A stretch of 64,000 nt of DNA from Bog-950 sp044225825. GTDB lineage: Bacteria > Bacteroidota > Bacteroidia > Chitinophagales > LD1. Each line of letters starts with the position of its first letter. The stretch's first letter is position 1. Position numbers and translations under genes: made by a program. The notes beneath the pieces are model-generated. The model ran no database searches, had not been told where the DNA came from, and saw only the letters and a list, made by a program, of their open reading frames with translations. The stretch spans positions 806,001-870,000 of the forward strand of contig JBGAIB010000001.1 in NCBI GenBank assembly GCA_044225825.1, written 5' to 3'. Positions 16,118-25,533 of the stretch are shown in pieces.

Positions 16118-17248
16118 TCAGTTATTTTCCATTGCCTTCTGGCAACATTGCCACAGTTTTTCGGCAGTTTTATCCCAACTGAATTTCTGTAACTGCACTT
16201 TCCCTTTTTCAACCAGCTCTTTGCGTAGTTGTTCATCGGCAGCTATTTTTTGCATGGCAGCAGCTATGTCTTCTACTTTATAAGGGTCCACCAACAAGGC
16301 CGCCTCGCCGGCTGCTTCGGGCATGCTGGTAGTGTTGCTGGTTATTACCGGTATGCCGGCACTCATGGCTTCTACAATAGGTATCCCGAAACCTTCAAAC
16401 AGCGAAACATACACCATGGCCAGCGCGGCGCTAACCCGTTCGCCCAATTCGGCAGGCGGTACATGCCCAAGGAAAGTAACGTCGTTCTTGAATTGCATCT
16501 GCTGCCACGTGCGGTCCACCTCTTCAAAATCCCAGGCCTTGCGGCCCGCCAATACCAGCTTTACCGGCGATTGCGTAGTACGCTTAAACAACTCAAATGC
16601 CTTTAAAAGGTTTACGATATTCTTACGCGGGTGAATGGAGCCTACATAAATAAAATAGTCCCCGTCCTTCGTTAATCTACTCTTTACCACGGCTGTAGCA
16701 GGAGCATAAACTTCCTTAGCGCCATTGTAAACCACATCAATCCTGGAGGGGTCTATGCCATAATGTTTTACAATATCTGCTTTCGAATATTCCGATACAG
16801 TGGCAATACGTCGTGCCTTGCGCGCAAAGCGCGGCATGTAGTATTCATAATATTTAAGTGTCAGAAAGGCCACCTGGTCCTTAAAGTGCTCAAACGATAG
16901 ATCGTGCATTACCAGTACCTGCGGCACATTACTGCCTAAACTGGCATAGCCATCGGTGCTTAAAAACAAATCGGGCTGATGCTTATTTAACCAGCGCGCC
17001 ACTGAAACCTCAAACCAGCACCACCACAAAAACGGATGACGTGCCGGAGGAAACAACACCACCGGTTTTACATTGGGCGCAAAAATAAAGGAGGCATCAT
17101 ACGGCCGGTCGAACAGGAAATAGAATTCAACTTCCGGATGGGCGGCTACGATGCGCTTTAAACTTTCGGCAGTAAACAAGCCTATGCCTTCCAATTTATC
17201 TTTAATCAGGAAACGGGTGTTGACTGCTATTTTACGGCTATAACCCAA
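16118..17248 (-). CDS. GT4-family glycosyltransferase
   Basis: From a TTG at 17248 the protein has 376 residues. The frame is open further upstream, but that part overlaps the divergent flippase gene and is not GT-like; RKIAVNTRFL is a typical GT4 beginning and no in-frame ATG lies near it, so the start is not certain. The N-terminal Rossmann domain is followed by the C-terminal donor-binding domain with VGSIHPRKNI, FLGHV and the EGFGIPIVEAMSAGIPV motif with the two family glutamates. It retains sugars from an activated nucleotide-sugar donor. It diverges from the flippase by about 50 bases and belongs with the polysaccharide module. Confidence 0.88.
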   Translation of the reverse strand: MGYSRKIAVNTRFLIKDKLEGIGLFTAESLKRIVAAHPEVEFYFLFDRPYDASFIFAPNVKPVVLFPPARHPFLWWCWFEVSVARWLNKHQPDLFLSTDGYASLGSNVPQVLVMHDLSFEHFKDQVAFLTLKYYEYYMPRFARKARRIATVSEYSKADIVKHYGIDPSRIDVVYNGAKEVYAPATAVVKSRLTKDGDYFIYVGSIHPRKNIVNLLKAFELFKRTTQSPVKLVLAGRKAWDFEEVDRTWQQMQFKNDVTFLGHVPPAELGERVSAALAMVYVSLFEGFGIPIVEAMSAGIPVITSNTTSMPEAAGEAALLVDPYKVEDIAAAMQKIAADEQLRKELVEKGKVQLQKFSWDKTAEKLWQCCQKAMENN

Positions 17249-17299
17249 GGCGGTGGTTGTTGATTGGCAATAATATCTATTTTTATCGTTCAACTGCCG

Positions 17300-18748
17300 A
17301 TGCGCAAAAAATTTGCTTCCAGTCTTGCTATCCTGCTTTTTGCCAACCTGCTGGTTAAGCCCTTCTGGATTTTTGGTATCGACCGGGTAGTGCAAAACCA
17401 AACCGGACCGGAAGTATACGGCACCTATTTCGCCGTATTCAACTACAGTTTCATCTTCAGCATCCTGCTCGATTTCGGCATCAACAACTTTAATAACCGG
17501 GCTGTATCGCGCAACCCCAAACGCCTGGGCGATTACCTGCTGAACTTGTTGCTGCTGAAAATGGTGCTGGGCCTCCTGTATTTTGCAATAACGTTTTTTA
17601 GTGCCGTGGGTGCGGGTTTCAATCAAACCCAACTGCATATGCTGTTATTGCTGGCGGCTAACCAAATACTGCTCTCCGCCATCTTGTATTTCCGATCCAA
17701 CCTCGCAGCCCTGCAGCTTTTTAAAACCGATTCGTTTATATCGGTGCTTGATCGCCTGCTAACAATTGTTTTTTGTTTGGTATTGATGTATGCCCCGGCC
17801 TTTGCGGGTAAGTTCAATATTATGTGGTTTATAGCCGCACAAACCGGGGCCTTGCTGTTAACCGCGCTTATTGCATTTGCCATTGTTGCCGGCCGTACGG
17901 TGGTGCAACTCAATATCTGGCACCACCGCTACTCGCGCATGATCCTGCTTAAAAGCGCGCCTTTCGCCTTGCTGGCGCTGCTGATGGGTATTTACTACCG
18001 GATTGATGGGGTAATGCTGGAGCGTATGCTACACGATAACGGCCTTGAAGCCGGCATCTATGCCGCCTCCTTCCGTATGCTCGATGCACTCAACCAGTTC
18101 GGCTACCTGTTTGCTACCCTGCTGTTGCCCCTGTTTGCACATATGATCCGCAAGAATCAGGATATACGTCAGCTGGTAAAATTCAGCAGCGAGTTAATGC
18201 TGGCAGGCAGCGTGGCAGCCGCGCTGATCTGCTACTTCTACCGGGCCGATATCATGCAACTACTTTACCACCGTAACGATGCTTACTGGGCTACCATCTT
18301 CGGCTGGCTGATGCTGAACTTTATACCTATGAGCAGCGTGTACATTTTCGGCACCCTGCTTACGGCTAACGGCAGCCTGAAGGTATTGAACCTGATTGCC
18401 GTTGGCGGCGTAGTGCTGAACGTATTGCTGAACCTGTATATGATACCGCACTACGGTGCATTGGGTGCCACCATTGCTACGCTTATTACCCAGGCAGTTG
18501 CAGCTGCGGCGCATGTGGCCGCTGCTTACCGCCAGTTCAGTTTCGAATATGATTTACGGGATGCCTTGAAAATAGGCGGGTTTGTACTGGCCAGTTTGCT
18601 CAGTCTGCTGGCTCTGCAATATTCGCCGTTGTCCTGGGCGTACAATATAAGTATAGCCATAGGCGTTAATGCCCTCGCCGCCGTAGCGCTTAAACTGGTG
18701 CCCGTGCAACAGGTTTTGCAAATGGTGCGCAGCAAAGTCAATACGTAA
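17300..18748 (+). CDS. Wzx-type polysaccharide flippase
   Basis: The start at 17300 (MRKKFASS) opens the first membrane helix; the 12 codons before it are spurious. The 482-residue protein is almost wholly hydrophobic with about 12-14 predicted membrane helices and belongs to the MATE/MVF-like oligosaccharide flippase group (N-terminal NRVVQNQTGPEVYGTYFA-like segment: here DRVVQNQTGPEVYG). It would flip lipid-linked oligosaccharide repeats across the inner membrane for polymerisation by the Wzy-like protein two genes on. Spacing to the Wzz-like gene is 33 bases. Confidence 0.87.
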   Translation: MRKKFASSLAILLFANLLVKPFWIFGIDRVVQNQTGPEVYGTYFAVFNYSFIFSILLDFGINNFNNRAVSRNPKRLGDYLLNLLLLKMVLGLLYFAITFFSAVGAGFNQTQLHMLLLLAANQILLSAILYFRSNLAALQLFKTDSFISVLDRLLTIVFCLVLMYAPAFAGKFNIMWFIAAQTGALLLTALIAFAIVAGRTVVQLNIWHHRYSRMILLKSAPFALLALLMGIYYRIDGVMLERMLHDNGLEAGIYAASFRMLDALNQFGYLFATLLLPLFAHMIRKNQDIRQLVKFSSELMLAGSVAAALICYFYRADIMQLLYHRNDAYWATIFGWLMLNFIPMSSVYIFGTLLTANGSLKVLNLIAVGGVVLNVLLNLYMIPHYGALGATIATLITQAVAAAAHVAAAYRQFSFEYDLRDALKIGGFVLASLLSLLALQYSPLSWAYNISIAIGVNALAAVALKLVPVQQVLQMVRSKVNT

Positions 18749-18755
18749 AAAATTC

Positions 18756-18763
18756 TACATTCG
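18756..18763 (+). promoter_or_regulatory. Possible -7 box before the Wzz-like gene
   Basis: TACATTCG matches the Bacteroidota -7 consensus TAnnTTTG at 7 of 8 positions and lies 18 bases before the ATG. It may give the wzz-wzy pair its own promoter inside the module. No clear -33 box was found. Confidence 0.35.
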
Positions 18764-18781
18764 CCCAAATTTTAATTGCCC

Positions 18782-19729
18782 ATGAGCCAGGAACTGAACC
18801 TCGTTAGCGCCTTACGAACCCTTATTAAATGGAAGTGGCAAATTGCCGGTGCTACCCTTATTGCCGGTATTGCTGCCGCACTGGTATCGGTATTTGTAAT
18901 GGATGAATACTATTACTCGTGGAGCACCTTTTACCCGGTTAACCAATACCTGAGCGACCGCGCCATGATCTTTAACACCGAAAGTACCGGTGGGCAGATC
19001 GAATACTTTGGCGCTAAAACCGATGTAAACCGCGCTTTAACTATTGCCAACTCAGCTCCTATCATCGACTTTGTAATCGACTCGTTTAAAATTACCGAGC
19101 ATTACAAAATTGACCGCACCGAGAAATACTGGAAAACCAAGGTTACCAAGAAGTTCCTGAAAAACTACAAGGCTATTAAAACCGATAAGGAAGCCGTGGA
19201 AGTATCGCTGTATGATACCGACCCTAAACTGGCCGCGGAAATCGTAAATACCATAGTAGCAAAAGTAGATGCACAAAACCGTTTAACCGTGGAAGAAAGC
19301 CGCAGCCGCTTATACAACTTAATGGCCCAGCAAATTACCGAGCAACAAACCAAAGTAGCTGCCTTCGATGATACCCTTACCAAACTGGCCACCAAATACA
19401 ACATCAAGGCCAGCACCGGTGCCGAAGGCGCTGTTATTGTTACGGGTAACGACTTTAAAGCCGTGCAGGATTACAAAACCATCATGGAAACCGAAAAGAA
19501 CGCCATGAAGGAACTGAACAACCGCATTAACATTAAGGAGCAAATGGAAGTATCGATGAAGAACAACGCTTCCTCGCTGTTTATAGTAGAAAGCGCTTTT
19601 GCCGCCGACCGCCGCGAAAAACCCGTGCGTTCGCTGGTAGTGCTTATTACCATGCTTATCACCGCTTTTGTTTGCACCATCGGCGTGTTCCTGATCGAAG
19701 AATTCCGCGAAATACGCAGTCAACTTTAA
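18782..19729 (+). CDS. Wzz-type polysaccharide chain-length determinant
   Basis: A 315-residue polysaccharide co-polymerase. It has a cytoplasmic N-terminus, a first membrane helix (about 22-42), a large periplasmic region with a long coiled coil (about 150-265), and a second membrane helix (about 283-303) ending in a short tail. There is no C-terminal tyrosine-kinase domain, so it is the Wzz/KpsE type rather than Wzc. It would set chain length together with the Wzy-like polymerase that starts 13 bases after it. ATG 18782 was chosen over a TTG two codons upstream. Confidence 0.85.
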   Translation: MSQELNLVSALRTLIKWKWQIAGATLIAGIAAALVSVFVMDEYYYSWSTFYPVNQYLSDRAMIFNTESTGGQIEYFGAKTDVNRALTIANSAPIIDFVIDSFKITEHYKIDRTEKYWKTKVTKKFLKNYKAIKTDKEAVEVSLYDTDPKLAAEIVNTIVAKVDAQNRLTVEESRSRLYNLMAQQITEQQTKVAAFDDTLTKLATKYNIKASTGAEGAVIVTGNDFKAVQDYKTIMETEKNAMKELNNRINIKEQMEVSMKNNASSLFIVESAFAADRREKPVRSLVVLITMLITAFVCTIGVFLIEEFREIRSQL

Positions 19730-19742
19730 ATAAGCAGGTGCC

Positions 19743-21200
19743 ATGAGCGCCCTTACAAAAGGTTTCGACAAACTACAATTGGGCGCCTTTGCTGCGCTGG
19801 GGGCAGTTACCATTACATCGGTACTGCTGGCTTTCCATTTGCAGATGAGTTACCTGCTGCTAATCCCTTTTGTGGTATTGGTAATAGGCATCGGCATTGT
19901 AAACTTTAAACTGTTATACTACCTGTTGCTGGCGGCTATTCCATTAAGTATGGAGTATTCGTTCTCCGCCTCCCTCAGCACCGATTTACCCGACGAGCCA
20001 CTAATGGTGGGCCTGATGCTGGTAACGTTCTTATACATTGCCCGCAACCCGCGCGCACTACCCAAAGGCTTCTTTGGTCACATCATTATCCTGGGGCTTA
20101 TCCTGCACCTGTTCTGGATTTTTCTAACGGCCTTTACTTCTATCAACCCGCTGGTATCGTTTAAAGTATTTGCTTCCAAACTATGGTATGTAAGTGCATT
20201 TACACTGCTAACGGTATTGGTTATTAAAACCAAAGAAGATGTAAAGCGTGCGTTTTGGTGCATGTTCTGGCCGCTCACCTTTGCTATCAGCACCGTGTTT
20301 GTACGCTTTGCCTTAATGGGCTTCCCTTTCGATGAGGTAAACGAACCCATGTGGCCCTTCTTCCGCAACCACGTTAACTACGCGGCTATTATGTCGGTAT
20401 TTCTGCCGTTCATTTTTTTAGCACGCACCTGGTATCCTAAAGGCATTATTCGTGCGGGCCTTACCTTAGCCGCGCTTTATTACCTGGTAGCTATTTACTT
20501 CAGCTACACCCGCACCGATTATTTGGCTGTATTATTAATTCTGCCCTGCTACTTTGCCATCCGCTGGCGCTTTATGAAAATAGCCATGGTAGCTGTAGCC
20601 ATTGGTGCAGTAGGCCTCAGCTATTACCTCACCCACAACAACAAATACCTCGATTACGCACCGGAGTATCTCGAAACCACCGTGCACGATGAGTTCGGGC
20701 AACACCTCAGCAGCACCTTCGAAGGCAAGGATGTATCGAGCATGGAACGCGTGTATCGCTGGGTTGCCATCGGCCACATGTTTCAGGCGCGCCCTGTATT
20801 TGGTTTTGGTGCCGGTAATTTCTATCCGTATTATAAAGATTATACCGTACGCGTGTTCGAAACTTACGTGAGCGAAAATGAAGAACACTCAACCGCACAT
20901 AACTATCCCTTGCTGTTGCTGGCCGAGCAGGGTGTGGTAGGGGTGCTCATCTTCTTTATTCTTACCGCCATCCTGTTTATCAAAGGCGAAACCATTTACC
21001 ACTCCCTTACCAATAAGGACGATAAAGCCATTGTAATGACCCTGCTGGTGGTACTGGGCATGATCTACGTAAACATCATGCTCAGCGATTTGATTGAATC
21101 GGATAAAGTGGGACCTTTCTTCTTCATGATCATCGGCTTGCTTGCTGCTTACGATATACGCAACAAGCAAGGCCTGAAAGGCGAAACGGCCAACAGTTAG
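19743..21200 (+). CDS. Wzy/O-antigen ligase-family membrane protein
   Basis: A 485-residue polytopic protein with about 11-12 membrane helices and one large periplasmic loop (about 300-385) carrying the O-antigen ligase/polymerase segment: ERVYRW, PVFGFGAGNF and HNYPLLLLAEQG. This family either polymerises lipid-linked repeats (Wzy) or ligates polymer to lipid A core (WaaL); the flippase and Wzz neighbours favour polymerase. It ends 4 bases before the convergent DUF2157 gene. Confidence 0.85.
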   Translation: MSALTKGFDKLQLGAFAALGAVTITSVLLAFHLQMSYLLLIPFVVLVIGIGIVNFKLLYYLLLAAIPLSMEYSFSASLSTDLPDEPLMVGLMLVTFLYIARNPRALPKGFFGHIIILGLILHLFWIFLTAFTSINPLVSFKVFASKLWYVSAFTLLTVLVIKTKEDVKRAFWCMFWPLTFAISTVFVRFALMGFPFDEVNEPMWPFFRNHVNYAAIMSVFLPFIFLARTWYPKGIIRAGLTLAALYYLVAIYFSYTRTDYLAVLLILPCYFAIRWRFMKIAMVAVAIGAVGLSYYLTHNNKYLDYAPEYLETTVHDEFGQHLSSTFEGKDVSSMERVYRWVAIGHMFQARPVFGFGAGNFYPYYKDYTVRVFETYVSENEEHSTAHNYPLLLLAEQGVVGVLIFFILTAILFIKGETIYHSLTNKDDKAIVMTLLVVLGMIYVNIMLSDLIESDKVGPFFFMIIGLLAAYDIRNKQGLKGETANS

Positions 21201-21204
21201 CTGC

Positions 21205-22263
21205 TTATTCTTCAATCTCCTTTTCTCCTTTATGGAAGATCTGCAGGTTCCAGATTTTTTCGGCACGCATACCAATTAAACCAAACGATACTGCCAGTAT
21301 AAAGAAGAAGACAGCTTTGTGTGTACCATCCCAAAAGTATTCGAAATAGCGGGTATACAGGTTGATGAACAAAAAGGTGATACCAAAACCGCGCGCAGCT
21401 CCATCATCAAATTTTAGCCCATACACAATTGCTGCGATAGCAACTATAGCAAATAGTAAACTCCATTTAAACAATTCACCGTGGCCGGCATGGTGCCAAC
21501 TTTTTATATCGCCATAATTGCCGAAGATGCTCATAATCCATAAAGCGATAAACAGGTAAAGCATACCAACTACATAGGTGCTCTTAAAAAATCCGGAGAC
21601 AGCCGGTAGGGCCTTCACCAAAAAACTGAAACCTACCAGTGCGCCACCAAACAGCACGAAACGAATAGGAAAGTTCATGCCCAGAAAATACATACCCCAG
21701 CCCGATACATAACCGGTTTCGGTACCAAACCAGGCTCCCAGCGATAACAGCGCGAATACCCACACTAATCGCGAAGGGAACCACAAACCAAGCACGCCAT
21801 ACACCAGCGTAGAGAGCAGGAACAACAAGGCATAATGCTGATCACCGGAATCCAGCGCACGACCCAAATAGGCAATAGAACCCGCCGTAGCAAGTACCCC
21901 GCAAAAAATAATGGCCTCGTTGCTGAACGTTTTCTGTGGGTGTGTATGCCTGCGGCGTAAACCAAAGGCATATATACCACCCGATAAAATTGCAAAGAAT
22001 ACAAACAGCCCTACATTGCTGGATGAAAAGAAATCTTCCAGCAGTTTCACTAAATAATCATCGGCAACAATGGCCCCTATGGATATTACACCGCATATCA
22101 GTGCAATCCAAAAGGAATACTTTGCCAGCCGTTTCCAGTCGAAGGACTGCACGGTATAACTGTTAGTTAGTTTTTCGGCTAACTCGGGGTTTATAACACC
22201 TTCCTCCGTCCACCCCGCGATTACCTGCTTCAGGAATCGCCCCTGTTTTTTATTTAGTTGCAT
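21205..22263 (-). CDS. DUF2157-domain membrane protein
   Basis: A 352-residue protein with a soluble N-terminal helical segment (1-50, NPELAEKLTNSY) followed by about 9-10 membrane helices. The N-terminal segment and first helices fit DUF2157, a family of predicted integral membrane proteins without known function. Transcribed alone; convergent with the wzy-like gene. Confidence 0.75.
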   Translation of the reverse strand: MQLNKKQGRFLKQVIAGWTEEGVINPELAEKLTNSYTVQSFDWKRLAKYSFWIALICGVISIGAIVADDYLVKLLEDFFSSSNVGLFVFFAILSGGIYAFGLRRRHTHPQKTFSNEAIIFCGVLATAGSIAYLGRALDSGDQHYALLFLLSTLVYGVLGLWFPSRLVWVFALLSLGAWFGTETGYVSGWGMYFLGMNFPIRFVLFGGALVGFSFLVKALPAVSGFFKSTYVVGMLYLFIALWIMSIFGNYGDIKSWHHAGHGELFKWSLLFAIVAIAAIVYGLKFDDGAARGFGITFLFINLYTRYFEYFWDGTHKAVFFFILAVSFGLIGMRAEKIWNLQIFHKGEKEIEE

Positions 22264-22493
22264 ATTGCCGTTTTAAACGCAGCTGTATTTTTTTTGGTGT
22301 GTTGCAGCGTTTCACTTTTCTAAAGTATCATTTATAACGCATTGATAACAAGGCCCAAATAATCACCGGAAATTTTAGACACCTAATGGCGCTTTAACAT
22401 CGCTTTAAGAAAAAAAGAAATTTGGCACGGATAGTTTAGTATACAAAGGGCATCAGCAGATTTTCGCTGCATGCGATAAAGTATCTAAGGAGT
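22264..22493. other. Gap without recognised feature
   Basis: 230 bases lie between the 5' end of the DUF2157 gene and the 3' end of the DUF2007-like gene. I see AT-rich DNA and no convincing gene, hairpin or repeat. Confidence 0.5.
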
Positions 22494-22874
22494 TTACTTT
22501 GCACCCAGGGCTGCTGCAAAAATTACCAGTACTAAAAACAACACTGCTATCAGCAACACAAACCTAAAACGCCAATCCAGTTGCTTTACAAACGGTACGC
22601 CCGAAGTCAGCTGTTCGGTAAAGTTTTGCAATAGCGTAGGGCGTTCCGTATGCTTTTCATCAAAACCCGCCATTTGTAACACTTCCAGGGCCTTTTGTGC
22701 CTGATGTTCCGGCACCTGCAACTTAACACCACCTATGGCATTCGAGTAAAAGGGGTCTACCTGCACGGTTAATTCATCCTGCAATACATGGTCAATACCC
22801 TCGTTCTGCAAAACTGTGCAGGCCACCATTGCCTGCGTTGGAACGGTAAACGTGCGTATAGTAACCCATTTCAT
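22494..22874 (-). CDS. DUF2007-like small signal-transducing protein with C-terminal membrane helix
   Basis: From ATG 22874 the protein has 126 residues. An ATG nine codons upstream is less likely because MKWVTIRTFTVP is a typical beginning for this group. Residues 1-70 form a small beta-alpha-beta domain resembling DUF2007 (VACTVLQNEGIDHVLQDE, LQVPEHQAQKALEVL), and residues 103-122 form one membrane helix. Function unknown. Confidence 0.7.
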   Translation of the reverse strand: MKWVTIRTFTVPTQAMVACTVLQNEGIDHVLQDELTVQVDPFYSNAIGGVKLQVPEHQAQKALEVLQMAGFDEKHTERPTLLQNFTEQLTSGVPFVKQLDWRFRFVLLIAVLFLVLVIFAAALGAK

Positions 22875-22960
22875 AGTTCTACTAAAATAACACATCTGCA
22901 ACTAATCAAAATTGTTGCATAAAAAGGGTTTTGTATTTTTCGCCCCTCAACCCAGCGATC

Positions 22961-23659
22961 ATGAAACACCTGTTGCTTCTATTGTGCTTACTAAGCACGT
23001 GCTTTGCAACAACCTTTGCCGCCGAACCTGCCATACCTACCGGTTACAGACAGGTGGTTAAACTTAGCACCACCGCCAAACAGGAGGATGTTTACCAGTT
23101 AGCCGAAGAATGGTTTAAAAATGCGCCGGCAAAATTCACGCAAAAAAACGCCGAGCCCGAAGTAGAAGAAGGCGGAAAAAAAGCTAAAAACAAAGCGGTG
23201 CTCGATAAGGAGTTCGATAACAGCAAACCGCTGCAGGTGCTCGATCCTTCCGTTTACAAAGTAAGCGGCCTGGGGATGGTAAAATATTACGGCGGCACCA
23301 CCACTTCTATCCGCCTTTTATATATTAAATACGATATAACTATTTTGGCAGAAGCCGGGCAAACCATATTCGAGGTGAGCAATGTGCGCTACTTCCACTT
23401 CGATTCAAAAACTTTTCAGGAAGCAGGCATTTACGCTTTCGAAGGCGGCAAGCCCTGCGACCACAGCGGCACCATGCAGTATTTAAACGATTGTCAGCAA
23501 GTCAAGGAAGAATACACCCAGGTGGCGCAGTATTTCAATCAGCAACTTACCAGCCTGTTCACCGATTTCAAAAACACGCTGAAAGCTAAAAAGCTGCTTT
23601 ACGTTGCGCCCGCAACTACTAAAAGCAACACAAAAAAAACCACCACTAAAAAGAAATAA
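22961..23659 (+). CDS. Secreted DUF4468-like protein
   Basis: The 232-residue protein has a signal peptide (MKHLLLLLCLLSTCFATTFA), a mature domain resembling DUF4468 (TBP-like fold; Bacteroidota-specific) and a very basic Lys/Thr tail (TKKTTTKKK). The DUF4468 match rests on layout (YQLAEEWF, YDITILAE, FEVSNVRYFHF) and is tentative. Start 22961 was chosen because it opens the signal peptide. Confidence 0.7.
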   Translation: MKHLLLLLCLLSTCFATTFAAEPAIPTGYRQVVKLSTTAKQEDVYQLAEEWFKNAPAKFTQKNAEPEVEEGGKKAKNKAVLDKEFDNSKPLQVLDPSVYKVSGLGMVKYYGGTTTSIRLLYIKYDITILAEAGQTIFEVSNVRYFHFDSKTFQEAGIYAFEGGKPCDHSGTMQYLNDCQQVKEEYTQVAQYFNQQLTSLFTDFKNTLKAKKLLYVAPATTKSNTKKTTTKKK

Positions 23660-23716
23660 ACGTTAGAGCCGCGTTACAACGGCAGGCCATTACAATAAGC
23701 GCTGTAAAATCCAGAG

Positions 23717-24976
23717 CTACTTAAACCGTACGGTCAGCAGGGTAATATCGTCGTCAAAGTCGGTGTCCTGCTTAAAGGCAATTACATGGTCAATAAGGCG
23801 GGTATTAAACTCCTGCAGGCTTAGCTGATTATTGATGTTCAAAAAGTTGATGAGCCCTTCTACATCAAACAGCTTCCCTTCGTTATTCATGGCTTCCGAT
23901 AAGCCGTCAGTATAATTTACCAATATGGCATTTTCGGGTATCTGCACCTCGCCGAAGTTTATGTAAGGCAGGGTATCGAACATTCCCAGAATGGTGCATC
24001 CCTTATCCAGCAATTGTATATCGCCATTGCAAAACAGTATGCTGGGGTTATGGCCCGCATTGATATAAGTAAGCATGCGGGTTTTGTAATTATAGGTAGC
24101 AATAAAAAGGGTAATAAACTTTTCGCCCTTGGTTATCTCGCCCACCTTGGCATTCAGCACATCAATAAACTGCTGCAGCGAATATTTACGCGTCAACAAA
24201 ATGCGCAGATTGGCCTGAAAGTTCGCCATCAAAATAGCAGCCGGTATACCCTTGCCCGATATATCGCTGATGCAGAAGGCAATTTCGTTATCCGAAACGT
24301 GCACAAAGTCGTAATAGTCGCCGCCAATGTTTTTGTGGGGCTTATAAAAAGCAGAAGCTTCGATACGCTCGTTGTTTGGTAGTTTCGAAGGCACCAGCAT
24401 GTTCTGCATATCCGCCGCCAGTTTCAACTCCTTCTGCATCACCATCTGATCAATCTGGTTCTTGAACAGCTTCTTATTCTCGTTGGCAACAACTATTATA
24501 TTGGTAATAGTTTGTATAAATTTCAGTTTCTCCTCCTGTGTATCGCGCTGGTCGTTACCAAAGGGCCCTATAATAGCAAACCCGATAGGCTCCTTCTTAT
24601 GCGTTACAGGTATCAAAAATTCAAAGCCACCCAGGTTCTCATCCTTTAAAGCAGCAATAGGCGCAATAAAGCTGAAAGGCGTAAAGCGCTTCTGCACATC
24701 ATAGTTCAATATTTCATGCGGCAGTTCGCCGGGAGTAATACAAATCCAGGCATCATCCTTATCGCGTATAAAAAGTGCTACGCGCTTAACACCCAACTGG
24801 GCATGCAGTATGTTTTCGTAAATACGGGCCAGCGCCGTTATAGGCATGTTGTTGTTAACGGCACGGGTAATTTCCAGCAGCGAATCAATCTGTTGCTGTT
24901 TTATAGCCAGCAACCGCTCAGTAGCACTCAGGTGCTTCTTAAAAAAATCAAGTTCAGTAAACTGCTGCTGCGACAT
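23717..24976 (-). CDS. GAF-domain PP2C/SpoIIE-type serine phosphatase
   Basis: A 419-residue cytoplasmic protein: an N-terminal coiled coil (1-50), a GAF domain (about 40-185), then a SpoIIE/RsbU phosphatase domain (about 190-419) with AADMQNMLVP, the metal-binding GGDYYDF, SDISGKGIPAA and NYTDGLSEA. Such enzymes dephosphorylate anti-sigma-factor antagonists and so control sigma or signalling switches. No anti-sigma factor or antagonist gene is adjacent, so the target is unknown. Confidence 0.9.
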   Translation of the reverse strand: MSQQQFTELDFFKKHLSATERLLAIKQQQIDSLLEITRAVNNNMPITALARIYENILHAQLGVKRVALFIRDKDDAWICITPGELPHEILNYDVQKRFTPFSFIAPIAALKDENLGGFEFLIPVTHKKEPIGFAIIGPFGNDQRDTQEEKLKFIQTITNIIVVANENKKLFKNQIDQMVMQKELKLAADMQNMLVPSKLPNNERIEASAFYKPHKNIGGDYYDFVHVSDNEIAFCISDISGKGIPAAILMANFQANLRILLTRKYSLQQFIDVLNAKVGEITKGEKFITLFIATYNYKTRMLTYINAGHNPSILFCNGDIQLLDKGCTILGMFDTLPYINFGEVQIPENAILVNYTDGLSEAMNNEGKLFDVEGLINFLNINNQLSLQEFNTRLIDHVIAFKQDTDFDDDITLLTVRFK

Positions 24977-25333
24977 AAGGGCAAGTTAAAGCAAAGTTGC
25001 GGTTATTACCAATACGGGCCGCAACGCGTTTAGTTTTATTGACTTATGCCGCTTGTATCCTTTGCGTTGCTGCGGGTTGCATGGCCTTTTTACAGCTTTC
25101 GCAGGTAACTTACAGGCATAGCTTGTGCTTAAATATGCCGGGTTACGGGGTTTACTGTTGTAAAACAGCCCCAAACGCAAAGTTTTTCTATCTAAAAATC
25201 AAGCAGTTACGATAATTTTAAAAAAAAGCCCCCCTATTTGTAACCTTCCAGGGGTCTTGCCGTTAAAACATATACCATAGTGCTTAAGTTTAAAAGAGTC
25301 GGAGGTCAGGGGCCGGCTCTTTTTCTTTTTATA
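24977..25333 (+). ncRNA. Possible small non-coding RNA ending in an orphan terminator
   Basis: A 557-base gap separates the divergent phosphatase and bamD genes. On the + strand it holds several short stems: GGGG-tttaCTGTT / AACAG-CCCC at 25147-25172, CCCCT / AGGGG at about 25231-25255, and a strong terminator at 25292-25325. No coding gene on the + strand could use that terminator, which suggests a short RNA. The 5' end is not defined, and no known RNA family was recognised. Confidence 0.3.
25292..25325 (+). terminator. Strong orphan rho-independent terminator
   Basis: An 11-bp stem (AAAAGAGTCGG against CCGGCTCTTTT, one G-U pair) with a 10-base loop is followed by TTCTTTTTATAC on the + strand. 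It precedes bamD in a divergent region where no + strand gene lies upstream. The A-rich left arm also allows weaker use on the minus strand. Confidence 0.7.
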
Positions 25334-25474
25334 CCTACCGCAATATTCCCCGCCCTTTACGTTTCCTTTTGGTATTAATAACCCGGTATTTACTGCCTAA
25401 AGCGTTCAATTTTGTTAGAATCTGTCAAATACCTTGCTATTACCTCAAAACCTGTGTAATACTGCTCAAAAATC

Positions 25475-25482
25475 TATCTTTG
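25475..25482 (+). promoter_or_regulatory. -7 box of the bamD-rpoZ-coaC operon
   Basis: TATCTTTG is a full match to TAnnTTTG. Transcription would start near 25489, which leaves a 45-base leader before the chosen bamD ATG at 25534 and almost none before an alternative ATG at 25492. A clear -33 TTG was not found. Confidence 0.55.
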
Positions 25483-25533
25483 CCGCCCTTTATGCCATTG
25501 TTCAACGTTCGTCCATTGCAGTCCGCAGCATTT

